NCBI RefSeq assembly: GCF_030272615.1
Contig: NC_081409.1
Coordinates: 911,488,340 to 911,552,339, forward strand
DNA: 64,000 bases
Source: Cryptomeria japonica
Lineage: Eukaryota > Streptophyta > Pinopsida > Cupressales > Cupressaceae
Direction: 5' to 3'
In this document: in pieces, positions 1 to 13,609 of the stretch
How positions within the stretch are numbered: the first letter of the stretch is position 1
How the letters are laid out: each line of letters starts with the position of its first letter
Made by a program: the position numbers and the translations under genes
Notes under the pieces: model-generated
Told to the model about the DNA's origin: nothing
Seen by the model: the letters and a program-made list of their open reading frames with translations, nothing else
Database searches by the model: none

Positions 1-1406
1 CCCTTACAAAGTATTCCTAGACTAGACATTCTATGATCTAAAGGTCATACTCCATGGATTTTATGTGGTAGGATGCAATAAGATCTTTGTATCTCTAAAT
101 GTGTCCTTTTTCCTACTAACACCATCCCCTCTTCAAAACCTTGACTTGTCCTCAAGTCAACTTTGTCCAAAATCGTGGTGATAGTGTTGTGGTCATATTC
201 TATTGACATAACATTGTAGGATATGGCCATCTTATTTTTCCAAGCAAATCACTATAGTATTGAGAATGTCATTGATCTTGTAAGGTCCTATCCAATAGAC
301 TTTGAGTTTACCTTTCTATTTAAACTTGATAACATATAGAAGGATCATGTATCCAACATATGGATTTTTTTTTCTAATGTTTCATTCGTTCCAAGCTTTA
401 TGCCACCTTCTTTTTGTTGAAAGGTGTAATTCTATTAGTCGCCTTTCTTCATGTAGTTTCTCCAATTCTTCCAATTTGTACTTAATGGAATCTTCATCAA
501 TGATTCTTAGTGTCAGTGATGTGCAGAGGTTATTGACTATACATTTTACAGGTAAGATAGCCTCCAAGCCATATACTAAATCAAAAGGTGTTTGTGAGGT
601 AGCTCTTTTACATGTTATCTCGTAAGCTCAAAGTGTCACAAGTATCTTGATATCCCAATCAGTCCTATTTGCATAGCAAATTTTTGTTAGGATAGTGCCA
701 ATAATTTTGTTTGAGGATTCATTAGGTCCATTTTCTTGTGGGTGATATGGGGTGCTCTAGTTATGAGCAATCATAAATTTGGCTAATAGTTCCTTTATGG
801 TTTTTTTTACAAAGTGTTTGCCTTGATCACTAGTAATACTAAGGGGGGATCAAATTATAGTGATGATATATCATACAATAATTTGGTAGTAGTGTATGTG
901 GTACAATCCTTTGTAGGCTCAACTTAGACACATTTAGTAAGGTAGCCAATTTTGGTGATAATAAATTTAGATTTGGAGAGATCTATCAAAGGATCAATGG
1001 GTCTTATGAAACCAATTTCTCATTTCTCAAAGGGGGCTTGTGCTAAGATAGGTTGTAATGGCATATCATCTTGAGTGATGGGTCTTCTTGTTCTTTGCAA
1101 GATATCACTCTTCTTTGTATAATGCTTGGCATCTTTTTAAATGACGGGCCACCATAATCTAGATAGCAGTATCCTACGGGCCATAGTATCTTTGTGGTTG
1201 TGCCCTCCAACAATGCCTTCATATGCCTCTATTAGCATTTTTTCTCGCTCATGTTCATAGACCACTCTATGGAGTACTTTATCTTGTCATTTCTTGTATA
1301 GATCTCCTTTAATTACTATAATTGGGAGGAATTTTCATAGTAGCAATTGTTTGCCATGTGTAGTCATGTCTAGTGGATAAATTTATGTGAAGAAAAATTG
1401 TATTAC
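1..1406 (-). mobile_element. Ty3/gypsy fossil, integrase-side part
   Basis: On the minus strand, broken frames read as a Ty3/gypsy integrase. Around 1260-1130 there is a zinc-finger-like stretch (GGHNHKDTMARRIL, then DILQRTRRP). Around 750-390 the core continues with YHPQENGP, DWD and TPFDLVYGLEAILP, the usual order in this family. The segment runs off the left edge and stops at the copia insertion at 1407. The matching RNase H part lies beyond that insertion at 8459-8910, so the two are halves of one element. Heavily decayed, with many breaks. Family assignment rests on motif order seen by eye. Confidence 0.75.
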
Positions 1407-2719
1407 TAATTAATAATGATGAACAATAGATACCCCAACAGGTACTGAGAGGGGGAGGGGATGAATCAGTACAGATAAAAACTCTCAATGAATTATCTAG
1501 CTAAAGTATTACCAATTGGTTATCATCATTACTGAACTTAACCATGACAATACCGGTCTCATGGTAAGACACCAGACACCATAAACTGATAAGTCTGAAT
1601 ACATCAAATACGATCAATGTACAACATCAACTTTCACCCATAAACATATGCATATGGTATGCTAGTAGTACCATAACCTATTAACTCTACATGCATGATC
1701 TTTCAACCAAATACTTCATAAACATCACATGAAAAATGCATAACACATAACACACAGATTTTTCACGTGGAAACCCAAATGGGAAAAACCACGGTGGGAA
1801 TGAATACCCACAAGCTTGTTTTGAACTCTTTTGAAGCTCGCCCTATTAGGAGCCTAGTCCGGTTAAAGACTTTACAATAAGGTTCTATTAGGAACCGATC
1901 CTGTTAGAGATCACCCAGTTAAGAGATGGTTATATACCCTGTTAAAGGTTACCTCGCTAGAGGATTTAAAGAACTCAATGATCTTGAGTCACCTAGTTAC
2001 AGGTCTTACAATAAGCCTGTTAAAGCTACCCGATAAAGGGATTTTCCAACTATTGCAATGGTTAAAAGACAATAGGTAAAACTATGATCTGATAACAACA
2101 CTACATGCCAAGGCAGATCCTTTTCTTATCATCTACTCTGCAATCACACTTTGTAGTTTCCCTCTTTACTGGTCTAGCAAGTATCAAGTATCTCTTCACT
2201 CAAATACACACACAACATTTGCCAACAACTTTTCAATACAAACATCATCGACCTTATAGGTAACAGAAAAGTCGAGGGCATAAACCCTAAACCCTAAACA
2301 TATTAGGTTTACCACACAGGCGGTCTCATCCTGACCGTCCAAACATATTGCATAGAGCATTTACAATTTCAAACAGATCACAAGTCAATCTGCATCGTTC
2401 ATTCATCACCGCTCATGGGAATCAATAACCCATCACGTTTTCTTCTTATGCCACTAAGAAGAATAGTCATTCCCAAGGTAGACTTCAAACATGGTCGATC
2501 TTCTCATGCCTCAATCCTTTATTCTCTCAAAGTTGATGTGGCACCTCGATCACAGAGTATCATCGGTTCATCACACAAGCTAGATCGGCAAGCCAATAAT
2601 CATAGAATTGAGACTACCAACCGGTAATCACACTTAGTGAAACCCTGACACCGGTTCACTTGAACTTATTGACATCAATGACAACATACCATTTCACCAT
2701 ATGCTAATGATATCCAACA
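1407..2719 (-). repeat. LTR of copia A (3' LTR in element sense)
   Basis: Pairs with 7163-8458. On the minus strand it begins TGTTGGATATC directly after the polypurine tract. It carries a hairpin-forming block at 1766-1793, a run of degenerate GTTA-type motifs at about 1835-2060, and two CCCTAAA units at 2281-2300. Confidence 0.9.
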
Positions 2720-5700
2720 ATATCCCCCTTTGGCATTGATGGTAATACTCAATGTAATATTGCAACTAGAAGCATCACAACCCAATGTGTCTTTATCATT
2801 AGATATCTTCCATATCTTCTCCCCATATATCTGTCATATCTATATCCTGCATATATTCTCCCCCTTTGACAGCAATGCCAAAGTAGATGCGTAAGGTTCC
2901 AAAATCTACTATGTTGCTCCCCATAAGAAGTAGCATCCTTCGACACATCAATTCTAAAGAATTTGTCATTTGTAGTACTTGACTAATGCGGAGCACATAT
3001 CTTTTAGTTGACTTCATGAAGGGGTAGAAACCCTAATTCACCTCTCAAATAGGTAAATGTAGTCTTCAGTAAGGGCTTAGTGAATATATCTGCTAGTTGC
3101 TCCTTACTAGAAAGATGTTGTAATACAACATCCTTATTCTGAACTTTCCCTCTCAAGAAATGATATTTAAGCTCAATGTGCTTAGTTCTAGCATGCAATA
3201 CCGGATTCTTGGAAATATTTATTGCACTTGTGTTGTCACAAAATATGTTCATCGGTTCAGATATAGGTACCTTAAAACCTTCCAATACATGCTTCATCCA
3301 AATTGCTTGAGTGCAGTTCATAAATGCTGCTACATATTCTTCTTTAGTTGTAGATTGAGAAGTACAACTCTGCTTCTTACTTGTCCACGATACTAATCTT
3401 CCATCGAGAAAGAATGATCCACTAGTTGTGCTCTTCCAATCATCAACATTGTCTCCCCAATCAACATCAGTATATACCTTGAGAGTATAGTCACCATTAT
3501 ATGGATACCACAATCCATAATCAATTGTTCCTTTCAGATATCTAAGAATCCTTTTGATAGCTACCAAGTGGGATTCTCTTGGACATTTCTGAAAACGAGC
3601 AAATATGCCCACTGCATGAGAAATATCTGATCTATTGTGCACCACATAGTGCAGCTTACCAATCATTGATTGATACTCCTTTTCATTCACCAGTGCCGAA
3701 TCATCTTCCTTAGTCAATTTACAACCAGTTACCATCGGTGTACCAACCGGTTTGCTTTCCTCCATGCCAAAAGTCTTCAATACCTCTTTGACATACTTGG
3801 ACTGGGTAATCAAGATACCCTCTTTCATTTGATGAATCTATAACCCAATGAAGAACTTTATTTCTCCTATTAGAGACATCTCAAACTATTTCTTCATTTC
3901 ATCTGCAAACGCATGACTTATTCTATCATCTCCTCCAAAGATTATGTCATCCACAAAAACTTCACAAATCAAAATCTGATCACCTTTTGATTTCAAGTAG
4001 ATGTTGCCATCTTCACTTGTTCTTTGAAATCCAATATTCACAAGATGAGAGTGCAGTCTTTCATACCATGCCCTAGGTGCTTGTTTCAGTCCATACAGGG
4101 CTTTGTGTAATCTACACACCATGTCACTATTTTCTGATAAGGCAAACCCTTCTGGTTTCTCTATATACACTTCTTCTTATAGGATTCCATTCAGAAAAGA
4201 AAACTTCACATCCATCTGATAAACCTTAAATCCCTTAAATGTTGCAAATGCAAGTAGCATTCGAACACCTTCTAATATAGCCACAGGAGCAAAAGTTTCT
4301 CCATAATCTTCTCCTTCCTCCTAAGTGTATCCCTTGCATACAAGCCTGGCCTTATTTCTGACAAATGTGCCTTCTTCATTCAACTTATTTTTGAAGACCC
4401 ATTTGGTACCGATGACATTTTTATGTTTCGGTTTGGGCACCAAAGACCATGTTGCATTCTTTTCTATCTGGTCTAGCTCTTCTTCCATTGCTTTAATCCA
4501 GTCTTCATCTGTAAGAGCTTCTCTTGAAGTCTTGGGTTCTAATTTAGAAATCATGCAAGAGTTCTCCTTCACTTTTCTTCTAGTGAGTATACCTGCATCT
4601 TTATCTCCTATGATTTGCTTTGGATCATGATGTAGCTTCACATATCTAGGAATGATTCTAGCCTGATCTATTAGCTTTTCATCTTCACTAACTTCTTCTT
4701 CTTCTGCAGCTTCTATTGGTGCAGGAACATTGAGATCTTTACAAGTTTCTTTCTTAACAGGTTCCCAAAAGGCTATACCCAATTCATCTTCCACTTCTTC
4801 ACTGCATGTTTCCTTAGGTTCCACAAGGGATTCATCAACCCCGACATTGATACTTTCAACAATCTTCTATGTTCTATTGGTGTAGCACTTGAGAGCTTTG
4901 CTCTTAGTGGAATATCCTAGAAATATTCCTTTATCACATTTTGCATCAAAATTGCTCAAATGCTCACCTCTTGATATAACACTTGCTACCAAACACTTTA
5001 AAGTAACTCACAGTGGGTATTTTCCCTGTCCAATACTCATAAGGGGTTTTATCTTTACCTTTCTTTATGAGTACCCGGTTCCTAATATAGACTACAGTGC
5101 TCACCACTTCTCTCCAAAAAGTGTGAGCAACCTTTCCTTGAATCAGCATTGTTCTAGCCACTTCAACTATAGTCTTGTTATTTATTTCTACTATGCCATT
5201 CTATTGAGGTGTCCTTGGGGCCGATAGTTGCCTCTTAATACCATTGTCTTCACAGTACTTATTGAATTCATCATAAGTGAATTCTCCTCCTTGATCAGTT
5301 CTCAGGCACTTTATCTTTTTGCCACTTTCTTTCTCTACTAATCCTCTGAAAGCTTTGAACTTTCCAAATGCTTCAGACTTGTCTTTCAAGAATGTGACCC
5401 ACATCTTCTTGAGCAGTCATCAGTAAGAATAATAAAATACATATCTCCCTGAATACTTCTAGTTTTCATAGGACCACACAAATCAGTATGCACAAGATCA
5501 AGTAAATTTTCTGTTGAGAAAGACTTACCTTTAAAAGTTGAGGAAGACATCTTCCCAAGTTGACATTCTCTACACAAAGAATTCTCGGGTTTGTTCAGCA
5601 ACGGTAATCCTCTTACCGCCTTGATCTTACTAGATTTAGCAAAGTTGTCAAAGTTCATATGATAGAGGCTCCTATGCCATATCCAACTATGATCAAACTT

Positions 5701-7162
5701 AGCCATTAGACACCGACTTATCTTGGCGTTCAATTGAAATAGGTTTCCTCTAGTCTGCTTGCCAGTGGAAATAAGCTCACCATTCTTTCCACTTATACTG
5801 CAGACTTCGCCTTTGAATTCTAGAACTAGTCTTTTGTCATTCAATTGAGCAACACTCAACAGGTTATGCTTAAGACCTTCTACCCAGTAGACATCATCTG
5901 CACTACTCTTTCCATTCAGTGAGATGGATCCTTTACCTTTTACCAAGCACGGTGCATCATTGCCAAATCTGACAACACCTCCATCATATTCCTCCAGAGA
6001 CAAAAACTTTCTTCGATCACCAGTCATATGATGAGAACAACCACTATCAATTATCCACTCATTGGAGTTGTCAATGGGAGAGACAAGATCTTTCTTGTCA
6101 GATACTTTTTCCTTTACTGCTACAAACACTATGTCTTCATTTTCTTCATCCTCTGATTCTTCATCAGTGACACCTTCATCCACAACAACTAGGCAATTTC
6201 TTTTGTTTCCTCCTTTATATTTTCTAAACCTCTCTGGTTTCTCCTTATTGTCATTGTTAGGACAATTAACAGCTATATTTCCTATCTTGTTGCAAGAAAA
6301 ACATTTCAAAGGAAGTTTACCTCTATACTTTCTAGTTCCCTTCGGAAGTCTTTTAGCAAGAAGGGCTTCGAACTCCATTTGAATCTCTTCATCATCCATA
6401 TGTTTGCATTTTTTGGATTCATAGCTAGTACTAGTTTCTTTTCCTTTCTTGGATGGTACAGTAGATTCTTTAAAGGCTGACTCAGTCTTCTGAACACTAC
6501 CATCATAGCTATTCAACTCATATGCAGTTAACTTTGTAATAATAGAGTCTAAGGATACCTTGGTTTTATCAATAGACCTTAGCTCCTGGATAGCTGCTAC
6601 TCCGATTGCATAGATTGGTAACAATGATCTAAGAACTTTACTAACAACAGTGACATCTTCAATCGTTCCACCAATGCTTTTGATATCACCAACTATTGTC
6701 TTAATCCTAATACCATACTGATGAATGGTCTCACCCTCAACCATCCTCATGTCTTCCAATTTTCCTCTAAGCCTCTCTTCCTAGCTTGCTTTACATGCTC
6801 ATCACCACCATAGATGGTTTACAGTGCTTCCCATACCTCCTTAGCAGTGTCTTTGTCTTGAACATCAATAAACTCAATATCTGACAGACTGTTGATAAGA
6901 GCTTCCATAACTTACCCATTTTCCTAGATTTCTCTCTTCTGATCATCAGTCAGAGTGCTAGTGGGAGTCACAAAAGCATTCTCAATATAGTTCCAGTGTT
7001 GGGAACCCATACTCTTGATGTAAATCTTCATTCTGTCCTTCCATATTTTGAAGTTATCTCTATTGAACGTAGGACCTTCCCTCTTTATCATTACAGTAGG
7101 ATCTTTTACCTCAAGTTGTTAGGCTTATATCACCGAGGACCTGGAGGCGCTCTGATACCGAT

Positions 7163-8458
7163 TGATGAATAATGATGAACAACAAATACCCCAACAGGTA
7201 CTGAGAGGGGGGGGTGAATCAGTACAGATAAAAACTCTTAGCGACTTATCTAGCTAAAGCATTACCAACTAGTTATCATCATTACTGAACTTAACCATGA
7301 CAATACCGGTCTAACACAGTAAGACACTAGACACCATAAACTGATAAGTCTGAATACATCAAATACAATCAATGTACAACATCAACTTTCACCCATAAAC
7401 ATATGCATATGGTACGCTAGTAATACCATAACCTATTAACTCTGCATGCATGATCTTTCAACCAAATACTTCATAAACATCACATGAAAAATGCATAACA
7501 CATAACACACAGATTTTTCACGTGGAAAACCAAATGGGAAAAACCACGGTGGGAATGAATACCCACAAGCTTGTTTTGAACTCTTTTGAAGCTCGCCCTG
7601 TTAGGAGCCTAGTCCGGTTAAAGACTTTACAATAAGGTTCTGTTAGGAACCAATCCTGTTAGAGATCACCCGGTTAAGAGATGGCTATATACCCTGTTAA
7701 AGGTTACCTTGCTAGAGGATTTAAAGAACTCAATGATCTTGAGTCACCTGGTTACAGTTTTTACAATAAGCATGTTAAAGCTACCCGATAAAGGGATTTT
7801 CCAACTATTGCAATGGTTAAAAGTCAACATGTAAAACTATGATCTAATAATAGCACTACATGCCAAGGCGGATCCTTTTCTTATCCTCTACTCTGCAATC
7901 ACACTCTGAAGTTTCCCTCTTTACTGGTCTAGCAAGTATCAAGTATCTCTTCACTCGAATACACACGCAACATTTGCCAACAACTTTTCAATACAAACAT
8001 CATCGACCTTATAGGTAACAGAAAGGTTGGTGGCATAAACCCTAAACCCTAAACATCATAGGTTTACCGCACAGGCGGTCTCATCCTGATTGTCCAAACA
8101 TATTGCATAGAGCATTTACAATTTCAAATAGATCACAAGTCAATCTGCATCGTTCATCCATCACCGCTCATGGGAATCAGTAACCCATCACGTTTTCTTC
8201 TTATGCCACTAAGAAGAATAGTCATTCCCAAGGTAGACTTCAAACGTGGTCGATCTTCTCATGCCTCAAAGCTGATGTGGCACCTCGATCATAGAGTATC
8301 ATTAGTTCATCACACAAGCTGGATCGACAAGCCAATAACCATAGAGCTAAAACTACCAATCAGTAATCACACTTAGTGAAACCCTGACACCAGTTCACTT
8401 GAACTTATTGACATCAATGAGAAAATACCGGTTCATAATATGTCAATGATATCCAACA
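7163..8458 (-). repeat. LTR of copia A (5' LTR in element sense)
   Basis: Ends on the minus strand in TTCATCA, one base before the tRNA-Met primer site. Same internal landmarks as its partner: hairpin block at 7521-7548, GTTA-type motif run at about 7590-7810, CCCTAAA pair near 8037-8054. Confidence 0.9.
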
Positions 8459-8910
8459 GTTACATCATGTAGTTCTTTAGGTACTACCATTATTCTTAAG
8501 AGATGAGCTTTATACAAATCTTCTGCATCAACTTCTTCACCTATATCAATTCTAGATAGGTAAGTTTTGGTCCTTGATTATTTATTTTGGGCTTGACCAT
8601 TATAGTGAAATTAAATTCTTGAAAAATTAATAGCCATCTACATATTCTTCTTTGTGTCATCGGATTATTTAGTAAAAACTTTAAGGGCTCATGATCGGTA
8701 TAGAAAGTGAACGGAGTGGATAACAAGCAATGGTAGAATTTGTGTAAGGCATAAACCATGACATCAACTTCTCTTTTAGTGGTTGTATAGTTTTTTTTTC
8801 TTGGGATAGTTTCCTCTTGGAAAATGCTACTAGATAATCTTTATTTCCCCTCGATTAAGTGAGAACTACATCTATAGCTATTCTAAAGGCATTTGCATGG
8901 ATATGAAATG
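8459..8910 (-). mobile_element. Ty3/gypsy fossil, RNase H-side part
   Basis: The minus strand at 8759-8541 reads MVYALHKFYHCLL, FYTDHEPLKFLL and RRICRWLLIFQEF, the RNase H domain of Ty3/gypsy pol, preceded by a KREVD stretch. It is the other half of the fossil at 1-1406, separated by copia A. The homology fades near 8910, where the fossil is truncated. Broken. Confidence 0.75.
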
Positions 8911-9648
8911 ATATTGACCATAGAGAGGTTGGTAAAGGATTCATAAAGTTTGGTAAAGGATTTATTGTGCAGTTGATAAATGAGTTTTCATGACATAGTT
9001 ATTTTAAAAATGATAGTGGAAGTTGTAGAACTACAGTTCAATTTGAGTTTGTGAAATTAAGAATTGTGATGACTTTCTCTATTTGATTGATTAATTGATT
9101 TAAGTTTTGATAGATGTATGTGATTGAAGTTGTGTTTATGTTAAGAATATTAGGAGTCAAATTTTGAATATAAATATTAGATACATTACATTCTAACCTA
9201 TTTTAACCATAATTCTTTAAAAAAAACACTTGAAAATTAATTAAATATATTCTGATATATTATAATTCTATTCTAATACGGATGTTAATTTAATTAAAAA
9301 TCTCTATAAATATGTTTGAGATGATCTTTTGGACGTTCATATTTCACTTACATATAATAGTGCATAAACCACCTCAAAAGTAGTACGGCTATAATATAAT
9401 GTTAAAATATTTATAAATATATTACTAATTATTAATAAGTTGAATTATATTTAATATATGTAAAACAATTTATAATTAAAATAACCTACATGTCTATTAT
9501 TCTAATTCTAATTAAAAATCTAAATCTTTTTTAAATTCTAATTAATTATAACTATAATATAAATTTGCCCATTGGGACATAGTGGTACAATAAAGTCACT
9601 TCATTGGTGATGTCTTGTAATTATAATTTTGTTAGCCCCATTTTTAAA
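8911..9648. other. AT-rich spacer
   Basis: Very AT-rich sequence with short homopolymer and TAATTA-type runs. No gene, RNA or clear repeat boundary is visible. A short phrase (ttggtaaaggatt) occurs twice near 8930-8960. Confidence 0.5.
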
Positions 9649-10993
9649 TTATAATACCTTCTTCTTGTGCATATCCTTTGCATACCAGCCTAGCTTTATT
9701 TCTGATTACTACTCCATCTTCATTCAGTTTATTCCTGAATACCCATTTTGTTCCTATAACATTCTTGTTCTCTGGTCTGGGTACCAATGACCAAGTATTG
9801 TTATTCTCTATATGGTCAAGTTCTTCTTCCATTGCCTTGATCTATTCTTCATTTGCAAATGCTTCCTTTGCAGTTCTAGGCTCAATGGTGGAAATCATAC
9901 ATGAGTTCTCTCTAAGCCTTGTTCTTGTTAGCACACCTACACTCATGTCTCCAATGATCTGATCAGGGCTATGATTGAGTCTAACATACCTTGGAATGAC
10001 ACAATCTTGATTTCCATATTCTTCTTCTTCCTCAATTTCTTCTTCTTCCGCTAGACCTCCATGTTCTAGTTGAACTGGGGCTTCTCTATTTTGTTCACCA
10101 ACTTTTAGCTTCACTAGTTTTGGTTCCAAAAATAGTGTGTAAGGTTCTTCTTCTTTCTTCTCCTCACTGGTTTCTCCTGATTTTTCAGGAATCTCATCAA
10201 CTCGAACATTTATACTTTTAATGATCTTCTTGGTCCGGTTGTTGTAACACTTGCAAGCTTTTCTCTTAGTGGAGTAACCAAGAAATAAGCCTTCATCACT
10301 CTTGACATCAAACTTACCAACATAATCACCTCTCTTGATAAAACATCTGCTACTAGAAATCTTAAAGTAACTGACATTAGGTGATCTATCATACCAGTAC
10401 TCATAAGGAGTTTTATCCTTACCTCTTTTAACCAGTATCTGGTTCTTTGTGTAAACAGTTGTGCTGACAGCTTCTCTCCAGAATGTCTTAGCTACACCTC
10501 CTTGTATTAGCATAGTCCTAGCAGCTTCAACAACTGACCGGTTGTTCCTTTTTGCTATTTGCACAAAGCATTCACTGGTTTGTCCAACTGTGGCAAACCT
10601 CTTACTGATTTGGACTTACTAACTTTTACAATGTTATCAAAATTTATATGACAGAATCTTTGATGCCAAAGCCAACTATCTTCTACTTTTGCAATTAAAT
10701 AATTGCTGACTTTAGAACTTAAATGAAACAAGTTACCTCTAGTTTGTTTTCTGGTTGCAATCAATTCACCTTTTCTTCCATAAATCTTGCATACTCCATT
10801 CTTGAATCCCAATGGGTAACCTTTGTCATTGAGTTGAGATACACTCAAAATATTGTGTTTCAGTCCTTCAACCCAGTAGACATCATCTGCACTACTCTTT
10901 CCATTCAAAGAGATGGATCCCTTTCCTTTTACCATGTAGGGTGAGTCATTTCTAAATCTCACAACACCTCCATTAAACTCTCTCAATGTAAGA

Positions 10994-12452
10994 TGATGAA
11001 TAATGATGAACAGTTAGTACCAAACCAGTACTGAGAGGGGGGGTGAATCAGTACAGACAAAAAAAACTTTCCTTGAACCAGTTTGACTGCAAAGACTACA
11101 CTTAACTGGTAAACAATAACAATGGTCTAAATCAGGGCACTACAGGTAAAACACAGTGAGAATGTGAAAGACATAAACCGGTAACACTTAGATCTCCACA
11201 CAATCTAATATCTCATTTCCACTTCACCCATATGCATAAACAAGTAGTATATCATCAGAAATATAATGACTACTGTTTCAACATGCTTTACCACTTGACA
11301 GAAAATATTAAAGCATCACACATGACACACTGATTTTTCACGTGGAAACCCAACTGGGAAAAACCACGGTGGGGATTAATACCCACAAGTTGTTATTTGA
11401 ACTCTTCTGAAGTCCACTCGGTTAGGAGCCTAGTCCGGTTAAAGACTTTTACAATAGGTTCTGCTAGGAACCGATCTTGCTAGGGATCACCCGATTAAGG
11501 GATGGCTAAATACCTGGTTAAAGGTTAGAACCCTGTTAAAGGTTACCTCGCAAGAGGATTTTAAGAACTCAATGAACTGAGTCACCCTATTAAAGGATTT
11601 ACACAAAAGCCTGTTAAAGCTACCCGGTTAAGGGATTTTCCAACTGTTGAAATGGTTAGAAGTCAACAGGTAATACACTCATCTGATAACAGCACGCAAT
11701 GCCAAGGAAGATCCTCTTTAGCTCCTTTGCTTCTGCAATCACACTCTCCAGGTAACAACACACTTCTCCGGTCTGGCAAGAGTCAAGTATCTCTTCACTT
11801 GGATACACACATAACATTTTCCAACCACTTCAAAATGAAAAACATCATCGACCTTATAGGAAACAGAGAGGTCGGTAGCATAAACCCTAAACCCTAAACA
11901 TTTAGGTTTAACAATTTAGTTGGTTCAATCCTGATCGTTAATCACACTACATTGAATACAACAGTCATTCTCCAACGTTCATTCTTTGCCGGTTCAGGAA
12001 GTTGATAACCCATTATGCGCTCTCCACCGTTTACAGAGACTTCGCACATTCCTGAGGTAGATAGGATCAATCTCCATGCAAGATCCTCAAGGAAATCCTT
12101 CACACGCACAAGGCTGATGTGGCAACACAATCTGATCTTCATTACAATGCTAACCTCATCACAAGATGTCATCGGTTGAATCACATAGGCTTGGAATGCA
12201 TCAACCGAAAACCCTAAAGCTGAGACTACCAGTCGGTTTTCATGCCAAATGAAACCCCGATACAAAACTTCCCATATACCGGTTCTCATTCCAACATACC
12301 GCTTCACTTTTTCACATATACAGGTTCACAATATCATACTGGTTCTCTTGCCAGTTTGCTTACTTCAATATACCAGTTCATACTTCAGCATATTGACATC
12401 AATGACAACATACAATATCATCATGTCATCAAGCTCTGCACATATGCCAATA
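10994..12452 (-). repeat. Solo copia LTR inserted in element B
   Basis: On either side, the reading of element B continues (protease at 12455 onward, integrase side at 10993 downward), so this block is an insertion. It begins TGATGAATAATGATGAAC like the LTR of element A and carries the same landmarks: hairpin block at 11341-11368, GTTA-type motif run at 11405-11650, two CCCTAAA units at 11881-11900. No internal region or second LTR is present, so it is a solo LTR of a family related to A. The flanks retain only a weak target duplication. Confidence 0.8.
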
Positions 12453-13609
12453 ATAACTTACTCCAGTCACTGGTCATGTGGTGTGAACAACCACTGTCTA
12501 TAATCCAATCATCAGAACTATCCATGCGAGAGACTAAAGCCTTCTGATTTGATGTCTCTTCTTTAATAGCAACAAAGACAATGTCCTCATTTGCATTTTC
12601 TTCATATTCCTCATTTTTAATTCCTCCATCAACCGCAATGAGACAATCCCTTTTACCTTTGCCTTTGTACTTCTCTCGTTTCTGCTCATTGTCTCTATTA
12701 GGGTCTAGTTAGTTGCAATACGTCCAATCCGGTTACATGCAAAACACTTCAAAGGTAATTTACCTTTGTACTTACCAGTACCTCTGGGTAACCGCTTGAC
12801 CAACAATGCTTCAAGCTCAATCAAACTGTCTTTGTCATCTACCTCTCTATTGGATCTGGACTCATGACTATAACTAGCTTCTCTGCTTTTCCTTACCGGT
12901 GGGTTTGAAACTGAGGCTCTAAATGCAAATTCTGATCTCTGAACACTTCCATGAAAACTATTTAATTCAAATGCAGTTAGTTTACCAATGATGGAATCAA
13001 GAGTTACCTTTGATTTATCAATAGACTTGAGTTCTTGAATGGCTGCAACTCAGATAGAGTAGACCGGTATAAGGGTTCTCAACACCTTGCTAACCACTGT
13101 GGTATCCTCCACTGTACCACCAACACTTTTGATCTCACTGACTATCTCCTTGATCCTCTGACCATACTATTGAATGTTTTCACCTTCAGCCATCTGCATA
13201 TCATCAAATTTACCTCTTAGACTCTCTTCTTTGGTAATCTTAACATGATCATCACCGCTATAGATATCCTCAAGTTTCTTCCACACTTCATAAGCAGTCT
13301 CCAATCCATAGACATCAACATACTTTGAATCGAACAAGGAACTGATAATGGCCTCCAATGCTTGATTGTTCTCTTGTTGCTCCTTATTTTGATCGTCTAA
13401 CAAAATCCCACTAAGCAAGTTATATTTAGTAACAACATATTCCCAATATTGACTTCATAAGCTCTTGATATAGATCTTCATCCTATCACTCTAGATTTTG
13501 TAGTTTTCCCTATTGAATTTTGAACCTTCTTTCTTCATCATGTTCTCCTAGATCTTTACCTCAAGTTGTTAGGCTTAAACACAAGAGGAGATGAAATGCT
13601 CTAATACCA

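Larger units (their letters stand above)
1407..8458 (-). mobile_element. Ty1/copia LTR retrotransposon A, full length but broken
   Basis: Minus-strand copia element with both LTRs (1407-2719 and 7163-8458). Near-matching 5-bp flanks (attac at 1402-1406, gttac at 8459-8463) look like a target-site duplication. Next to the right LTR, the minus strand reads TCGGTATCAGAGC, a primer site for tRNA-Met. Next to the left LTR it reads AAAGGGGGATAT, a polypurine tract. Internal parts in element order are gag with a CCHC knuckle (about 7100-6180), protease (DSGCSHHM, about 6050), integrase (about 5800-4900), reverse transcriptase (FVDDIIFGG, about 3950) and RNase H (3828-3004). It looks broken in roughly six to eight places. 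The LTRs differ by several percent by eye, so it is not recent. It sits inside an older gypsy element. Confidence 0.9.

Noticed and set aside
302-625. 107-aa plus-strand open frame
   Set aside because: It is antisense to the gypsy integrase reading on the minus strand (shadow frame).
2281-2300. CCCTAAA units as an interstitial telomere
   Set aside because: Only two units, at the same position in each LTR of one family. They are an LTR motif, not telomeric DNA.
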